This document shows positions 22,034 through 34,936 of a stretch of DNA of 64,000 bases, in pieces. Numbering within the stretch: position 1 is the first letter of the stretch; every line of letters starts with the position of its first letter. The notes beneath the pieces were generated by a model. That model was not told the DNA's origin, ran no database searches, and saw nothing but the letters and a program-made list of their open reading frames with translations. The position numbers and the translations under genes were made by a program. Origin of the DNA: Viola odorata (lineage: Eukaryota > Streptophyta > Magnoliopsida > Malpighiales > Violaceae); the NCBI GenBank assembly GCA_963691705.1, contig OY829540.1, forward strand, positions 67,876,367-67,940,366, read 5' to 3'.

Positions 22034-24548
22034 ATGAGACTTTCCTGTAAAACCCTAATCCACACACGCCTCACTTCGCTCCACACCACCATATCCAAAC
22101 CTTTTCTTCCTCCTCTCTCTTCAGCGAAAGTTCCGTACAGATTCCATTCCGCAGCAAGGTCTTATGCTTCACTGCTGCAAGCTGCTTGTGCTAATGCTGT
22201 CCCTTTGGAATTATGTGCTGAAGAATCCCAAATTGACAGAGTGGAGCACCTCCTCACCAACCCTGATGATGTGTCACGGCTGATGAAGATGGAGAGGAGG
22301 AGTAATGGGGTTCAAAAGCATGATGGGTCGTTCGAGCGGTGGTTTCCGTACTTGGACAGGTTCAAGTGTGGAGACGTGTGGTTGAGTAGTGGGGAAGTGT
22401 TGGAGGCGATGGGGCCGTACATGATGGAGGAGAGGATGGAGAGGTTTAGGAGGGCGGTGACGTATAGGAGTTATTCTGTCTGCTTGGTGGTGGAAGGGCT
22501 GAGTGATTTTGGAAATGTTTCGGCTGCGTTTCGGTCAGCGGATGCGTTGGGGTTTCAGTCTGTTCATGTCGTCTCTTGTAATAGCTCCAAAAGGTGCTGC
22601 TGAGGTCTGAGGTGAAATGGGTTGTTTTTGTTTTTGTTGGAGTTTGCACAAACTGGCTGCTTTTCATGGTTTTGAATTTTGATATACAATATTAATTTGG
22701 AGAAAATGGGGATCAATACATTTTTACGACTTTTCTTTCAAAAAAACATGAGAGATGTTCCATCCAGTAATATTTTGATTCTTTATTAGATTCATGTTCG
22801 GATAGCGAAGGAATTGAGGTACTAGGGAATTGCATGATTGGCTTTTGTTCTAGTTTGATGGCCTTTACGGGATTATACCATAACCTAGGCTAATCTTATA
22901 TATTTTAGGATTCTTTTAGTATTAGACTATTAGTTTTAGCTTGTTGTGTTGGTTGGTGTACTCGTGCGCGTAAATTTGTTATTTTGGAGTATTATCCAGA
23001 TCAATAGCATGTCAACTTTGAATCTCCTTTGAAGGAATCTGTTATTTGATGGCTCATCAGCATTACCTGCATTATAAATGTAGGTATAGAGAAAACCGTC
23101 ATGTTAGCATGGGTGCAGAGAAATGGCTAGACATTGAACTTTGGGACTCTCCCAAAGAGTGCTTTGAAGTTCTTAAATCTCGAGGTTATCAAATTGCCAC
23201 AACACATGTGGGAATGGATGCGGTAACGATCTACATATATTTTTTTTTATAATGGCAACAACCTACATTGCTTCCCTGTACAGTTTTTTTCTTGTTAAAA
23301 CCGGTGGCTAAGATACTATACATGGATGTCTGTATCTATATTTGCACATATATCTCATTTTATCTCGAGGAAACTGAGTTGCTAGTAGATGATTATGCCT
23401 GGCACTTCAATTTTTTCATTGTGCCATGGCATTTATTTGTTCAATTGTTCTGACTTTGGAGGCATGCCTGAAAAAGTTACATCTTTGGTTAATGTTCCTA
23501 GGTATCTGCTTATGACATGGACTGGTCATGCCCTACTGCAATAGTAGTCGGAAATGAGAGTAGGTAAGTGCTTTCCTAAATTGTAATAGTTTGGATGGTT
23601 ATTCTTATATGTTACACATCATGGAGTTCAGACGTAGAATGTCTTTGATTTCAAGCAATTCTCTAGGCAATTAATTTCTTACATCTTACCATTTTATGAC
23701 AGAAATAAATGGTGGAAATGTTTTATGGTCTTTGCTATGTGGAATGAAATCCTCTTGCTTACAGATTTGCAGAATACCATGCAGTGAGTCACTAAGTAAA
23801 TAAAAGTGGAAAACTATAAAAGATTGTTGTTGTTACCTCTTAGGGAAACTGAATTTACCCATTTGCTATTTTCTTCTCTTTTTGTTCTGAACAAGTTTAT
23901 TAGAGAACGATGATGCATCTTTTCTGTTTGGTTTACTTGTTATTTGAAGTAATGATATATAGGTAGCAATTGAAAAGATAAATAAAGACACTGGTATAAT
24001 TCTTGGAAAGATAAGGATACTGGTATAAAACTGGCTAATGTTGTCTTATATTAGTCATCTCTATTCTCATAAAGATGAAGTTTTATAGTGATAACAATGG
24101 TGGGTCTTTGATTGCAGGGGAATAAGTGATGAGGCCCTGGCATTGTCAGATTTGCATTGCAGCATTCCAATGAAAGGCATGGTAGACTCTTTCAATGTTT
24201 CGGTTGCTGCAGGCATCCTCATGCACCATGCTGTTTGTGACCGAACATCCCGCCTGGTATTGACTCTTGTTGTATGTTCTGTGGCACTAGGGAGAACCTA
24301 TTGCGTATATATGATGCTATCATTATTTTCCTTTTTGTTGGATCACTTAGTTTGATAAGATATCATAGTTTTGTTAAAAACATTGTTGATTCCATTTATA
24401 ATTGCAGGGTTGTCATGGAGATCTGACATCTGAAGAAAGTCAGATCCTACTTGCAGAGTACTCACTGCGTCACAGCAAAAATGCTATAAGCATTGCTCAT
24501 GAGTATGCAAAGCCAAAGGTAGCTATGCCCAAGCCGAGGCTTTGGTAG
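22034..24548 (+). CDS. SpoU/TrmH family tRNA/rRNA 2'-O-methyltransferase
   Basis: Five exons, 22034-22593, 23084-23222, 23502-23563, 24118-24256 and 24408-24548, give 346 residues. The N-terminal 45 residues look like an organelle-targeting leader. All three SpoU trefoil-knot motifs are present: motif 1 NVSAAFRSADALG (residues 161-173), motif 2 AIVVGNESRGIS (246-257) and motif 3 SIPMKGMVDSFNVSVA (269-284), which bind S-adenosylmethionine in the knot. The RNA target is unknown; the closest Arabidopsis relative I recall is At5g15390. An in-frame ATG at 21872 would add 54 residues of unlikely composition, so 22034 is preferred. The 3' end converges on the UBE4 gene, as in Arabidopsis. Confidence 0.9.
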
Positions 24549-25273
24549 GAAGTACAAAAAGATGCACGGTCTTCTTTGCTACCACATGGCAAATTGTGGT
24601 TACTCAGATCTCATTGCATTTCAAATATCATTAATCCAAGATAGATAGATTATCATGAATCCATCATTCTCCAAAGCAGACAGGCAAATACAACGAGGCT
24701 TTAAATCGGTGCTGGCACAATAGTGTATAGGAGGGGTAGACCACGGCTTCTTTGCTTACGAACTTGCCTCGAATGGAGATGTAATTTTTCGACTTCTGGC
24801 ACCTTCATAATGTTGTTTTGTACTATACATTTATGGTTGTAAGGCCATGAAACATGGTAACAGTTTCGATAGTCCTGGAAAGTCATCGCTCGTGAGCGTT
24901 CTATCGCCTATAAATGCAATTCCTCTACATTTCTTTTGAATCGAGAAATCACCTAGCGAACAAAATTTCCTTCTGGGTTCTAATGGGCCAATCTGATGTA
25001 AACTAATAATCATTGTCCAGTGAGCTGATATATAATCCATGCATAACAAAATACTCTGGTGCAATCGAAGCTGTAGAAACATCAACCTCTTCAACAAAAT
25101 CATGCCATAAAATTGTTAAGCTTGACAGAAATATACATCCAACAATCTGTAACATTTCTCCACCAATGACCACTGTATGTGCAATAATATTTACAATCCA
25201 CTGGACAATAAAATTGGAAGAGAATTCCCGCTGTTTCCTTAACTATATAATGCCAGTTCAGTGTTCTAAACTT

Positions 25274-28200
25274 CTAATCAATTAGCATCTCTTCAGCTGT
25301 GGTTTGGATTGCTGCTTTGCTGCTCTGCATACTGAAGTCTTCTTCACGCTTCTTTGATTCTTGGGACCTGACGAATTCCTCAATTCTTGCTTTCAATTCG
25401 ACATTTGGGATCAGCATGTCTGCTGTAAGATGAGATCGATTGAATGGATCCGACTGCAGAATTAAAGCAAATCAATTAGCTAGCACCTAACAAAACATGG
25501 CTCCAGTAACAAACTGGAATAAAGTGAAGAAAGTCAATGCGTACGCCGTCACTTAAAAGATGCCTTTGAATGACAGGTCGGTCTATGGTGATTCTTGAAG
25601 AAGGTAAGATCACTGGATCCTTCATTAGTGTGTACTGCAGAGCACAAAGAAAGGACACAAGAAATGACTTCTATGCTAAAATAGTTTAAGCACCATATCC
25701 AAGTCTCACTCATGAAATTAGGAAACGAAAGGGCAGAATGAGTATTAAAAACCACAGAATGTACTTGAATTGGGTCAAGGAATTCATCTGGTATCTCTCC
25801 AAGTACAGCTTCGGCATCCATTGCCTCAGAGGCTGCAGTTTTGGCTTTGGCACCAAGCTCTATGAATTCCTGAATTACTCTCCCATCTTCCCCGATTCTC
25901 CGAAGCACATCGGCTGCTGCATTAAATAACTGAAGGAAAAACAAAAGGTCTTCATATTTCACACTATAAACTAGTACTATTTGAAGATGGTTAAACTATT
26001 ATAAAATCACCTGTTCATTGTATGATCTACCATCCCTTGAGATGGCACCTGGGAATATGTTTTCTGCATCACCTCTTGCCAGATGGACATACATATGGAC
26101 AATCTTGACATGCAACATAAAAGATAGTTAGGACATCTATATAGAGGCTGCTAAAATATTAATTGAAACATGCAAGAGGTAATGCCAAAATGGATGCAGT
26201 TAAACTTGACAGCAACAATGATGCCATCCAAGGAGAGGACTCTAACTGCACAAAAAACTAAGAATGAAGGTGCTGATTCACAGGCAGTCATTTGTCTTCT
26301 TTTTAAAGACATACTCGAGTCACCAGTGTTAGTACTAGCAAGAGATATAAAAGGTATGACGGAATTTTTTTTCCACTCACATAGCAATTACAAACTTCAT
26401 CAGGGTTCTATCAACACATTAGTGCAATATAGCAACTTTACCTACCATATAGGATTCCCTACTTTTACTAAATGGTTATTTATAAAAAGTAGAGACCTGT
26501 TTGGGGCGCCGGTCCAAAACGAAAAGGAGGAGGACAAGAATAGACAAGCCACTCCTACAGAGGAGAAACAGCTGCTTAAGCTGATAGGGGAGGCATTTTC
26601 CAGAGGGAAAATCCCTCAAAGTTCCGCCTATCTCCTCAGAAAAGAGATGCCCTTGATCAGATAGTACAAGAAGGCGAACATTAGCTCATTAAGGCCAGTT
26701 CTATCCAGGCCTGTCCTGTTTCCATAAGCCTGGCCTCAACCAATAATCCTAGCCCCGTTTTTGTTTAATGGCGTTGTGTGAGGACTTGGTTTAAAATATT
26801 TAAGACATTAATTAATGGTGTTTTGGCCCACATTTATTCAAATGCGAAGGTGAAATCTCCGAATGCATATGCTGAAATGATGGTAGTGGACCGTCATAAT
26901 AGCCATGCCTCCAACTTGACTTGCATGAAGTAATTAGACAGAGTACAGAAAGCTGAGGTAACAGTTTGTCGGGAAGGCAACCAGCTTAGTCTGCTATGAG
27001 TCTGCTATGAGACTTGGCAACAAAGCTGTTGATCCTCTTACCAAGAGGGAATCCTAGAAAAGCTGAAAAAGAACTCTTTTCTTTAAATACTTTTTGATAT
27101 GTACAATCCCTTTTTTTTTTTTGATAAGCATGTAGAATCCTATTTGAGCCAAATAAAAACGGTGATGATGACAAAACACAAGCTCAGGAGAATCGACCAA
27201 CGGTGAGTGGAATCAGCAAACAAGAATGCAGGTATAAAGTGTCTGAAGGACAAGCAAGGCACCTTAAAAAAAGAGTGAGGCAATAGTACACCGGTGGAAA
27301 AAGTAGGAAGAGGCAAAGATGGCGAGGGTGATGGACCGAGGTAGATAGGAGAATGCCATGGCTGGATTAATCAGCTAAAGGGCTAAATTAATTGCCTATT
27401 CATTGAAAGGCCATCATTTGTAATAGGGTCAGGCTGGCAGGGTAGGGCATTAAGCATAAAAATAAAACACACCACCAGTTAAAAGCTTTAGGGCTCACGC
27501 TGGGTCATGACCATGTATAATCCTAACACCCATGTACTAGAAGTTAGTGCCGCAATTCTGCAGTCAACCAATTAAGTAAAGCTCAAAAAGTCAACTACCA
27601 GGCAGATTTAGTTCAATCAAATTGTTGCTTAACCAAGATAAAATTACACAGCTCACCCAATTTGCTACCAAACATGGTGTAATCCCATCAGATTGGAGAG
27701 AATGTTATCATGGTTATATCTTTCCAAGTACTAAATTCTCCATGAAGTGTTTACACCCTACTCTTTTCTCAGTGTCCCCCAGTATCCTCTCTGCCCCTTC
27801 CGAGTAGGAGACTATTCACATTTGAGCATTGTTGGGCGCCAAAGGTGGATGGCTCCCCAACGTAGTTTCTTTATTCCCCAGTCTCGAACTTGAGACATGG
27901 GTTAAGGGTGGACAAATCCCTTACCACTCGACCACAACCAATATTGGTACTTCCAACTTTTACAAGCCACAACTTGTGCATTGACACAGTGGGGAAAAAA
28001 ACAAAAGTAAAGGTAAAGGCAAGCAAAGTGAACGAAAAGAAAGTATCAGCTTCGTGCTAAAGTGCTTAAGAAACTCCCTAGAAAATTAGAGGACAACCCA
28101 CCTCAAAAAGAAAAGATGATAAGACGATAGCAACCAGATGAAGCCAAACAACAGGGAATTGAATCATCATACTAACCTGCTTAAGCAACTGTTTTGGACG

Positions 28201-31200
28201 GAATTCATACTTTTCAGGGTCTTTCAGAGTGAGAGATTTTCTTTGGGGACCTACAAGTTGTAACAAAAAGTAGTTGAGCATGCTGGCCACTCTTTCAACC
28301 TGGAAATGGGAGGAAATAAATATCAATCCAAGATAGGAAACTCATTGTCAGGATAAATCTCCCAAAAAGCTGATGATAGGATAGGCATCCTATTTCCAAG
28401 GACCAACACAATAGATAGGGAGGTCAAACAGAAGGGAAAAACAAAATGTACATACCATCTCAGGAAGCAGGAAAGGTGCTTTAATCTGCTCAGACGTAAA
28501 ACTTAGCATGCTCACATCTTCATTTGCCAACTTCATATCAATCCGAATGATCTGAAAATATGCATAAATATCAATTCAATTGAATACTTTTACTACAAGA
28601 TGTGCACATGTGAGCACGAGTACAATGTAACACAACTTACATTCTCTTGGGAATTGAAGATTCGGGTTCGCTCCTGCCTTTCCTGCTCTGTTCTTTGCTC
28701 CCATTCAGTAGTGTTCGACATCTCAGCTTCAATCTCTTTGAGTTCAAGAATTTTGTTCAGACTTTCATCAAGAAGGTAGATGCTATCGTTGATGAGAAAG
28801 TTTAAGAAGTTCAGATAGACGCCCTTTTCTTCTTCCTTAGCAATCTGGAACAGGACAAAACAGTTGGAGAGAAAGAGACAGAGAGGCTAGATGTTTAAAT
28901 AACTAAGCAGCATAGAATGCACACTTCAAATATTTATTATTACCCTACCTTTCTCCAAGCATTACGATGACTGGGGACCTGCCATAGGTACTCCAGAAGT
29001 TCAGCAATATTATGTCGGATGTTGAACTTGTCATAGAACTGTACAAAACAGAACAGAAAAGAACTATTATCATTCAAGATCTCCATAGAATTGTCTAAAG
29101 AAATAATGACAACTTGATTCAACATTCTAAAACTTGTAAAACGACAAATTGGGACAGAAGAACCAAGTGTTAAATGAACACTTGATGAAATTATTTTCCA
29201 TTTCAATAACACATTTGAAAAGCAAGGCAGAGTAACCAATTCTCAATTAGAGAATACTTAAAGCATTGCATAAAGAAGCAAGAAAAAAAGGGAATCCATG
29301 AAAACTATGGTTAACAAAGAGAAGTGTTGCTCACAGTACAGAAATCTATACTGTGTGCATATTAAATAACTTTCTCATGGATAATAATAGCCTAGTGTTG
29401 GAAATAATAATCTGAGAAACTTAAATGTTATGGCAATCACCTGCGTGTGAGAACCAGTAAACTCAATATCAACATAAAGCTTCAAGAGGTTCCTGACGAG
29501 ATATTCAAGGGACATTTGGTGCCCTTCAAATAAAGTAGCTGTAGCAGATGAATTACTGCATAGAAATAACAAAACATAATTAACTAACTTTTGAACTTTA
29601 ATAGAGATTTTCATGGCATCCATCTCTGCAAAAGAAAAGATATCAACTCACCTTCTACGGGGCATCCAGCTGTTCAACACCTCCACCATCTTAGCTCTTA
29701 GATATGGATTTTTGATGTATGTTGGACTTGCCATGAACATGATTATGAAGTTCATAAAGTCATCCTGTTAAGTTTTGAATATTTCAGTCGAATAGTTTTC
29801 AAATATAGGCCAGAGTGATGAGAATATTGACCTACCAATAAGACTCCATCCAAAGCCCTCGGAATCCTAGAAGCAAATATAAGCAACTCCATGGCATCTT
29901 CCACAAAATGTTCAGGCATAGATGCAAATTCCATGGGGCAAGTTGGTGGCAAGGGCATCTTAAATCCACCAACCAGATTAACCAACCAAACTAACATCAA
30001 CTGGTAGAAAGAAAGTGCCTGCTGGGTAAGTGCTCCTTCCTTTAAAATGCGCATAAAAACTGAAATCAGTAAAATAATAATAAATAAATAAACAATACTT
30101 AAGCTTAGGTGTCAAAGTGGAACAATTAATAGTTCCAACGGATAAAAAAATTGTTAAAAGGACAAAAAAGGTGTTCACCAGTGTAAGCAACAATCTAATT
30201 ATAGATTATTAAGTAGATTATACATCCTATTAGCCACCACATGAACAAATCCTCTAGCTTAGTATATGTGAATCTCTATTTTGCTTGATAGTTAGTTGCA
30301 GAAAAAAGTGGAGGTCTTTTACCCTTAGCATCTGAGCTTCATAGCATAACTTTTCCTGTGAATACAGCTCCAATTCTTTCTCAAGGCGAGTAATTTCCCG
30401 CTGCAGTTGCTCAGCTGGCGTATGCTCATTCCTATCCTTTAGTGTCTTAAGATTTTCTTCACATCTTGACATGTCCTGAAACAATTAGTGGTCAAGAAAA
30501 ATAAGTCTAAAACAAAAACTGTTACTGCCATTTCAAGAAATGATAACAGGTTGGATTGCACATCCAACAACACAGAAGATAGTACACAGATCAATAAATG
30601 ATATGAAAATTATAATAGTAGGATCAGATAAGAAAAAAAATCAAATACATCAGCTCAAACAAAAGTATTACCTGAGCTAGGTGCTTAAAGTCTGAAAGTG
30701 CTTTTAACAAGCCCAAGTTAAGCACCCTCGCAGTCATAAAGAAGCACTCACAAATAAATGTGTATTTAACCTTTTCACCACTACTTGATATGCTGCTACC
30801 AGAACTACAAGCTTCTTGAGACTGTAGCAAGCGAGTTTCAGCATCACTAGATTGCATAGAGACATCAGTCTTCCCACTATTACCTTTATTAATCCACTCA
30901 GTAATTTCCTCTGATGTTGCATGCAGGGCAGTCAAACCTCTAATTAAAGTGGAAACATTCAAAGAAGGGATACTTAAAAGTTAGCAGAAGCAGCATGATC
31001 AACAACATTTGAAATTAACTAAGCAGCACACCACCTTAGTTCCAATCGATTACTGTAGAACACATAGTTTGAATCAATCTTATCCCTTTTCGTCAGGTTT
31101 CCATCCAAAAAAGGCTCACACAATCTAAGCATGACAGCACTTAGATTAACAAACATGCCTGAACTGGCGCATGATATAGGATCAACCTGTTCCAACAACA

Positions 31201-32482
31201 TAAGCACACCACTTTAACATAGGGAGGGAGAATCTAAAAAGAGATACGATGAAATACCCATAAATCTCTGGTACCCAAGAAAACAAAAACCATCACTAAC
31301 AAGATGCCAACTTTTGTATTCACAGTTTTTCACCAAGATAGAGTTTTATAAGAGCAAAAGCAAAGTAACCTGCATATGCGCTCTGTTCGCATTCCTATTG
31401 ATCACCTCCGCGAGATATTGAAGAACATGTTCACGGGTGTCACTATTTTTAAGTAGCATCAGCAGCACTTCACTTAAACCATCATATAAGTTATTCATAA
31501 GCGTCTTGATGGTAGTAAATGAAGACACCAAATCCGCAGGCCTGCGGGTAGATGAATCAGAAAAACACTGTTGCCTGGAAAGGAAAAAAAAAACTGCTCA
31601 TCAGCATGCGGAAACAACACAAAAACTGGTATTCAAATGAAGAGTTATCTCATTCGTTACTGACCCAACATCAGGCTCGCTCTTGAATATGGTATGATCT
31701 GGCAATGCACTAACATGGAAAAAAGGTCCTAAAATGCTGGTCATTTCATTCACTCTCCCATTCAAATAAGGCCCTTTAGGTATCCACCAAATATGATTCA
31801 CAAGTGCCTTAGCACCAACAGGAAAACTAACTAAAAACAGCAAAGCTCTCAACGGTTGCTGAAAATTCCCTAAAACCGACACCTTAATAACATTCCCTCT
31901 CAAATCCTCATATAGCCCTTTGAATATAGGATCCAAACTATCCGCATCCCCATCTCTAAACAGCTCCTCCAAAAACCCTGGCGGCGGAGGCTGTATTCCG
32001 CCACTATTAAACCCATCCACAGCCGCAAAAATCAGCGGGAGCAGAGGTGAGACATTGGTCCTCGATGGGTCGGGGAAAAGATCCGGGTTGGACAAGTGGA
32101 TCCGTGAGTACGAGACGAGCAGCTTCTTAGCCTGTTTGATTGAAGCCTCAAGGTGCGATTTGACAGACTTATCCTTCATATTGGATATTTTCTTCAACTC
32201 GTCATTGCAGCGGCGGTAAGAGTTGACGAGGAAGACGAAAGGAGGCTCGACGCTGGAGGGGGAAGAGGACGAGAGGGAAAGGCGGTCGATGATGACTCGT
32301 TCAAGGATGTCGCGACACAGGGAAAGGGACTTGGATTCGCTGAGGAGCTCGGCGGCGGTCTGTTCCAAGTAGAGAGCGTGCCGGTCGACGGTAGGAGTGA
32401 GGGTGATGAGGAGGATTTTCTGGAGGATGATGTCTTCGATTTCAGCGAGAGACCGCTGGGGTTTAGGGGTGGCGGTCGCCAT
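25274..32482 (-). CDS. E4 ubiquitin-conjugation factor, U-box (UFD2 / UBE4 / PUB1)
   Basis: Sixteen exons, all phases consistent, 1022 residues (Arabidopsis about 1040). From the 5' end: 32482-31665, 31574-31370, 31186-31035, 30939-30672, 30475-30323, 30039-29836, 29764-29652, 29555-29441, 29038-28949, 28844-28641, 28551-28456, 28299-28177, 26103-26011, 25929-25765, 25634-25545 and 25453-25274. The N-terminus [14 protein letters not shown] and the long helical UFD2 core ([34 protein letters not shown]) lead to a C-terminal U-box ([20 protein letters not shown], then [16 protein letters not shown]). The family elongates ubiquitin chains with E1, E2 and E3; the Arabidopsis orthologue MUSE3 promotes turnover of NLR immune receptors. 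Intron 12 (2.07 kb) is swollen by insertions including a SINE-like element. Confidence 0.95.
27790..27940 (-). mobile_element. tRNA-derived SINE-like insertion in UBE4 intron 12
   Basis: On the minus strand there is an A-box-like GTGGTCGAGTGGTAAGGG at about 27935-27918 and a B-box-like CAAGTTCGAGACTGGGG at about 27892-27876, spaced as in a tRNA(Ser/Leu)-type head, followed by a non-tRNA body ending near GGCGCCCAACAATG. Orientation matches the host gene. Ends and target-site duplication were not resolved. Confidence 0.6.
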
Positions 32483-33452
32483 GATTGGATTGAATTGGAT
32501 TGGACTGAAAATCGATTGGATTAGATTTTGGTTGGGATTTTCTCGGGAAACAAACAGGGAAGAGAAGGAAAGTTAGGGATTGTGGAAGTTATGGAACATG
32601 GTAGTGGTCGAGACTCGAGTTGTTTGTGGAGGAAGAAAGAGGAGACGGAGGAAGAAGAAGGAGAAGGAAGTCAGAACGGGGTGTCGTTTTGAGGAACAGG
32701 ATAATTCTGGAAGAAAGGAATATATTAGTTTAGATTTGTTTTATCTCGTTTGGTTATTTTGATTGCACTGGTTAGGGTCAATAGTGTTTTGACCCCCTGA
32801 ACTATCGCGAAAAACAAGACACCTCCCTGAACTAAAAAAATTCAAAAATAGGTCCCTAAACTAAAATTTAACAAAATTGGGGTCCCTGCCGTCAGTTAAA
32901 CTAACAGACGGTCAAGGATGACCCATTACAACCAGTTGCAAAAAAAAAAGAAACCGATTATTCCAGTTTCAAAATTCTTTTTTTCTTTTTTCATTTCTTA
33001 TTTTCTTATAAATTAAAAAAAAATCAAAAAAAAATTTAGAAAAAAATCTTTCCTTTATATATACTACGTTGGAGTATCTTTTTCTTCTTCTTCTTCTTTT
33101 AATTTTCCTACAAATTAGATGATGAATCCATCTCCCCTGCGTTGTTCATCTTCTTTTCTTTTTTTAATTTTTAATCTTTTCATCTTCTTCCTCCTCACTT
33201 CCCTCTCTCTAATAGATCCAGATCTACAAAAAGAAGCATGCTGTTGTGCTTTTAAGCGGATCTACAGCAACAACAACCGACCTGGATCTAACCAAATCCA
33301 GATCTGGAAAGAAGCATGTTGTTGTGCTTTCAAGCTTAGAATTTGGGAGATGGGGTTGTTCTTGGGCTTGTTCTTGGATCTGGTTTTGGATCTGATGCTG
33401 ATTTGTCCCTAACGTGGGAGGTTGCTGGTTTTGGATCTGGTTTTGGATCTAT

Positions 33453-33779
33453 CGCGGGTGATGATGATTGATGGTTTGGGTTTGTTCTTGGATCCGGCAG
33501 GTCTTCCCTTCGCTGCTGTTGTCTTCTCGCTCGCGCTTCGCGGAGGATTTGTTCATTCCGCTGCTGCTTCCGCTCTGCTCGTCCTCGGAGTTGCTGTTGG
33601 TGATGGTGCTGCTGCTGCTGTTGGTGATGGTGCTGGAACTGGTGGTGTTGCTGCTGCTGTTGGTGATGGTGCTGGAACTGGTGGTGGTGCTGCTGCTGCT
33701 GCTGGTGATGGTAGAGCTGGAAATCTCTAGTGTGGAAAGGAGGAGGAAGAGAATGACCGTGAGCGGTTACTGGATCCAT
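33453..33779 (-). pseudogene. captured 5' fragment of an AHL (AT-hook, PPC) gene
   Basis: The minus strand from 33779 reads MDPVTAHGHSLPPPFHTRDF, the typical start of AT-hook nuclear-localised proteins, then a His/Gln-rich tract. After a frame change comes NSEDEQSGSSSGMNKSSAKR, and after a second one (an extra A in GGGAAGACC near 33502) RPAGSKNKPKPSIIITRD, the AT-hook with its conserved downstream stretch. Similarity ends at the start of the PPC domain, so DNA-minor-groove binding might be encoded in pieces but not the trimerisation domain. The sequence above 33779 resembles a genuine AHL 5' leader. It lies inside the Pack-MULE and is frameshifted twice. Confidence 0.88.
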
Positions 33780-33928
33780 AGCTGGAAATCTTTTGAAGCT
33801 AGGACTTTCTTCGCTTTCTTTTTCCTAATTCTTGAATTTAAGAATTAATTGAAATTGGAATTGTGGTGGCTGATTTGAAATCGATTGGAATTAAGAATTT
33901 CAAGTGTAGGTTTGTGTGTGTTGTGTAG

Positions 33929-34196
33929 GTTTGTAGTATTGAGAAATCTATCTGGAGTGGAGTTAAGGTGGCAGAAGTTCAGATTACCACATTGATTGAG
34001 TTGCTGATGAGGCAAGCAATTAAGCTGGATAGTATCAGTGCAGAAGGAGATGCTTCTGCTCAAAAGATTTTGCAGGTAACGTGGATTTAATGTTTGTTTA
34101 TTACCCTCCTATCCTTCCTAATCTTATTATATGCTTGTCTTTTGTGATTGTTTTATGTAGGCGAAGAGAGTGCAGAAGGGTTACAGAGGAGGATGA
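33929..34196 (+). pseudogene. captured BAG-domain gene fragment with intron
   Basis: Two exon pieces, 33929-34075 and 34161-34196, read SIEKSIWSGVKVAEVQITTL, then ELLMRQAIKLDSISAEGDAS and, across an 85-base GT-AG intron, AKRVQKGY. This is the C-terminal BAG domain of the ubiquitin-like/BAG co-chaperones (plant BAG1-4 type), which bind the Hsc70 ATPase domain. The first piece is preceded by an acceptor-like TTGTGTAG. The fragment stops at TGA 34194-34196 where the family normally continues. Retention of an intron means capture from genomic DNA, not from mRNA. Confidence 0.88.
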
Positions 34197-34936
34197 GAAA
34201 TTAAGAAATTAATTGAAATTTGAAATCGATTGGAATTGATTGGAATTAAGAATTGATCGGAGAGAACGGGGATTGTAAAAACAAGGCCCAAAACCGTACC
34301 AATGAACTTGAAATTAAAATTATAAACTTTTAGATATAAAAAGAAAAAGAAAAAAAGGATGAAATTATATTATTTCTATATATTTTTAAAATTAATTACA
34401 GTATTTTTTTTTGAATTTTTTAAATGAAATATATTATTTTTTTATATTTTAAAAATTAATTACAGTATTTTTTGTATTTTTTAAATTAATACATTATTTT
34501 TCTGAATTTTAAAAATTAATTATATTATTTTTCTGAATTTTTTAAATTAATTATATTGTTTTTCAAAAAATGAAAATAAAAATAAGAAAAAGAAAGAAAG
34601 AAATTCTGGAAATATTTTTCTTACTTTTAATTTTTTTTACTGATTTTTTAATTCTTTTTGGAATTTTTAAATCTTTTCTGATATTTTAAATTAATTATAT
34701 TATTTTTTCTAAATTTTTTAAATTAATTATATTATTTAATACATAATGGTATTATTGTAAATGCAAACCGGCAACCATAAGTAGAAACTAACGGAAAGTT
34801 AGTTTGACTGACGGTAGGGGCCTCCATTGCATTGACCTTTAGTTCAGGGACCTCTTTTTGAATTTTTTTAGTTCAGGGAGGTGTCTTGTTTTTCGCGATA
34901 ATTCAGGGGTCAAAACACTATTGACCCCACTGCTTA

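Larger units (their letters stand above)
32766..34936. mobile_element. Pack-MULE carrying fragments of two host genes
   Basis: A 2153-bp element at 32775-34927, flanked by the 9-base near-duplicates CACTGGTTA (32766-32774) and CACTGCTTA (34928-34936). Both ends begin GGGTCAATAGTGTTTTGACC and stay nearly identical for about 95 bases (ATCGCGAAAAACAAGACACC, CTCCCTGAACTAAAAAAATT), with weaker similarity to about 135 bases including CCGTCAGT. Long TIRs and a 9-bp TSD define Mutator-like elements. No transposase is present. Inside are two divergently oriented pieces of host genes, an AHL fragment (-) and a BAG-domain fragment (+), plus AT-rich filler and a short GATCC-rich repeat. It sits between the 5' end of UBE4 and the 3' end of PTEN1. 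Confidence 0.9.

Noticed and set aside
33422..33848. Plus-strand Val/Leu/Ala-rich frames over the AHL fragment
   Set aside because: They are antisense readings of the His/Gln codon repeats.
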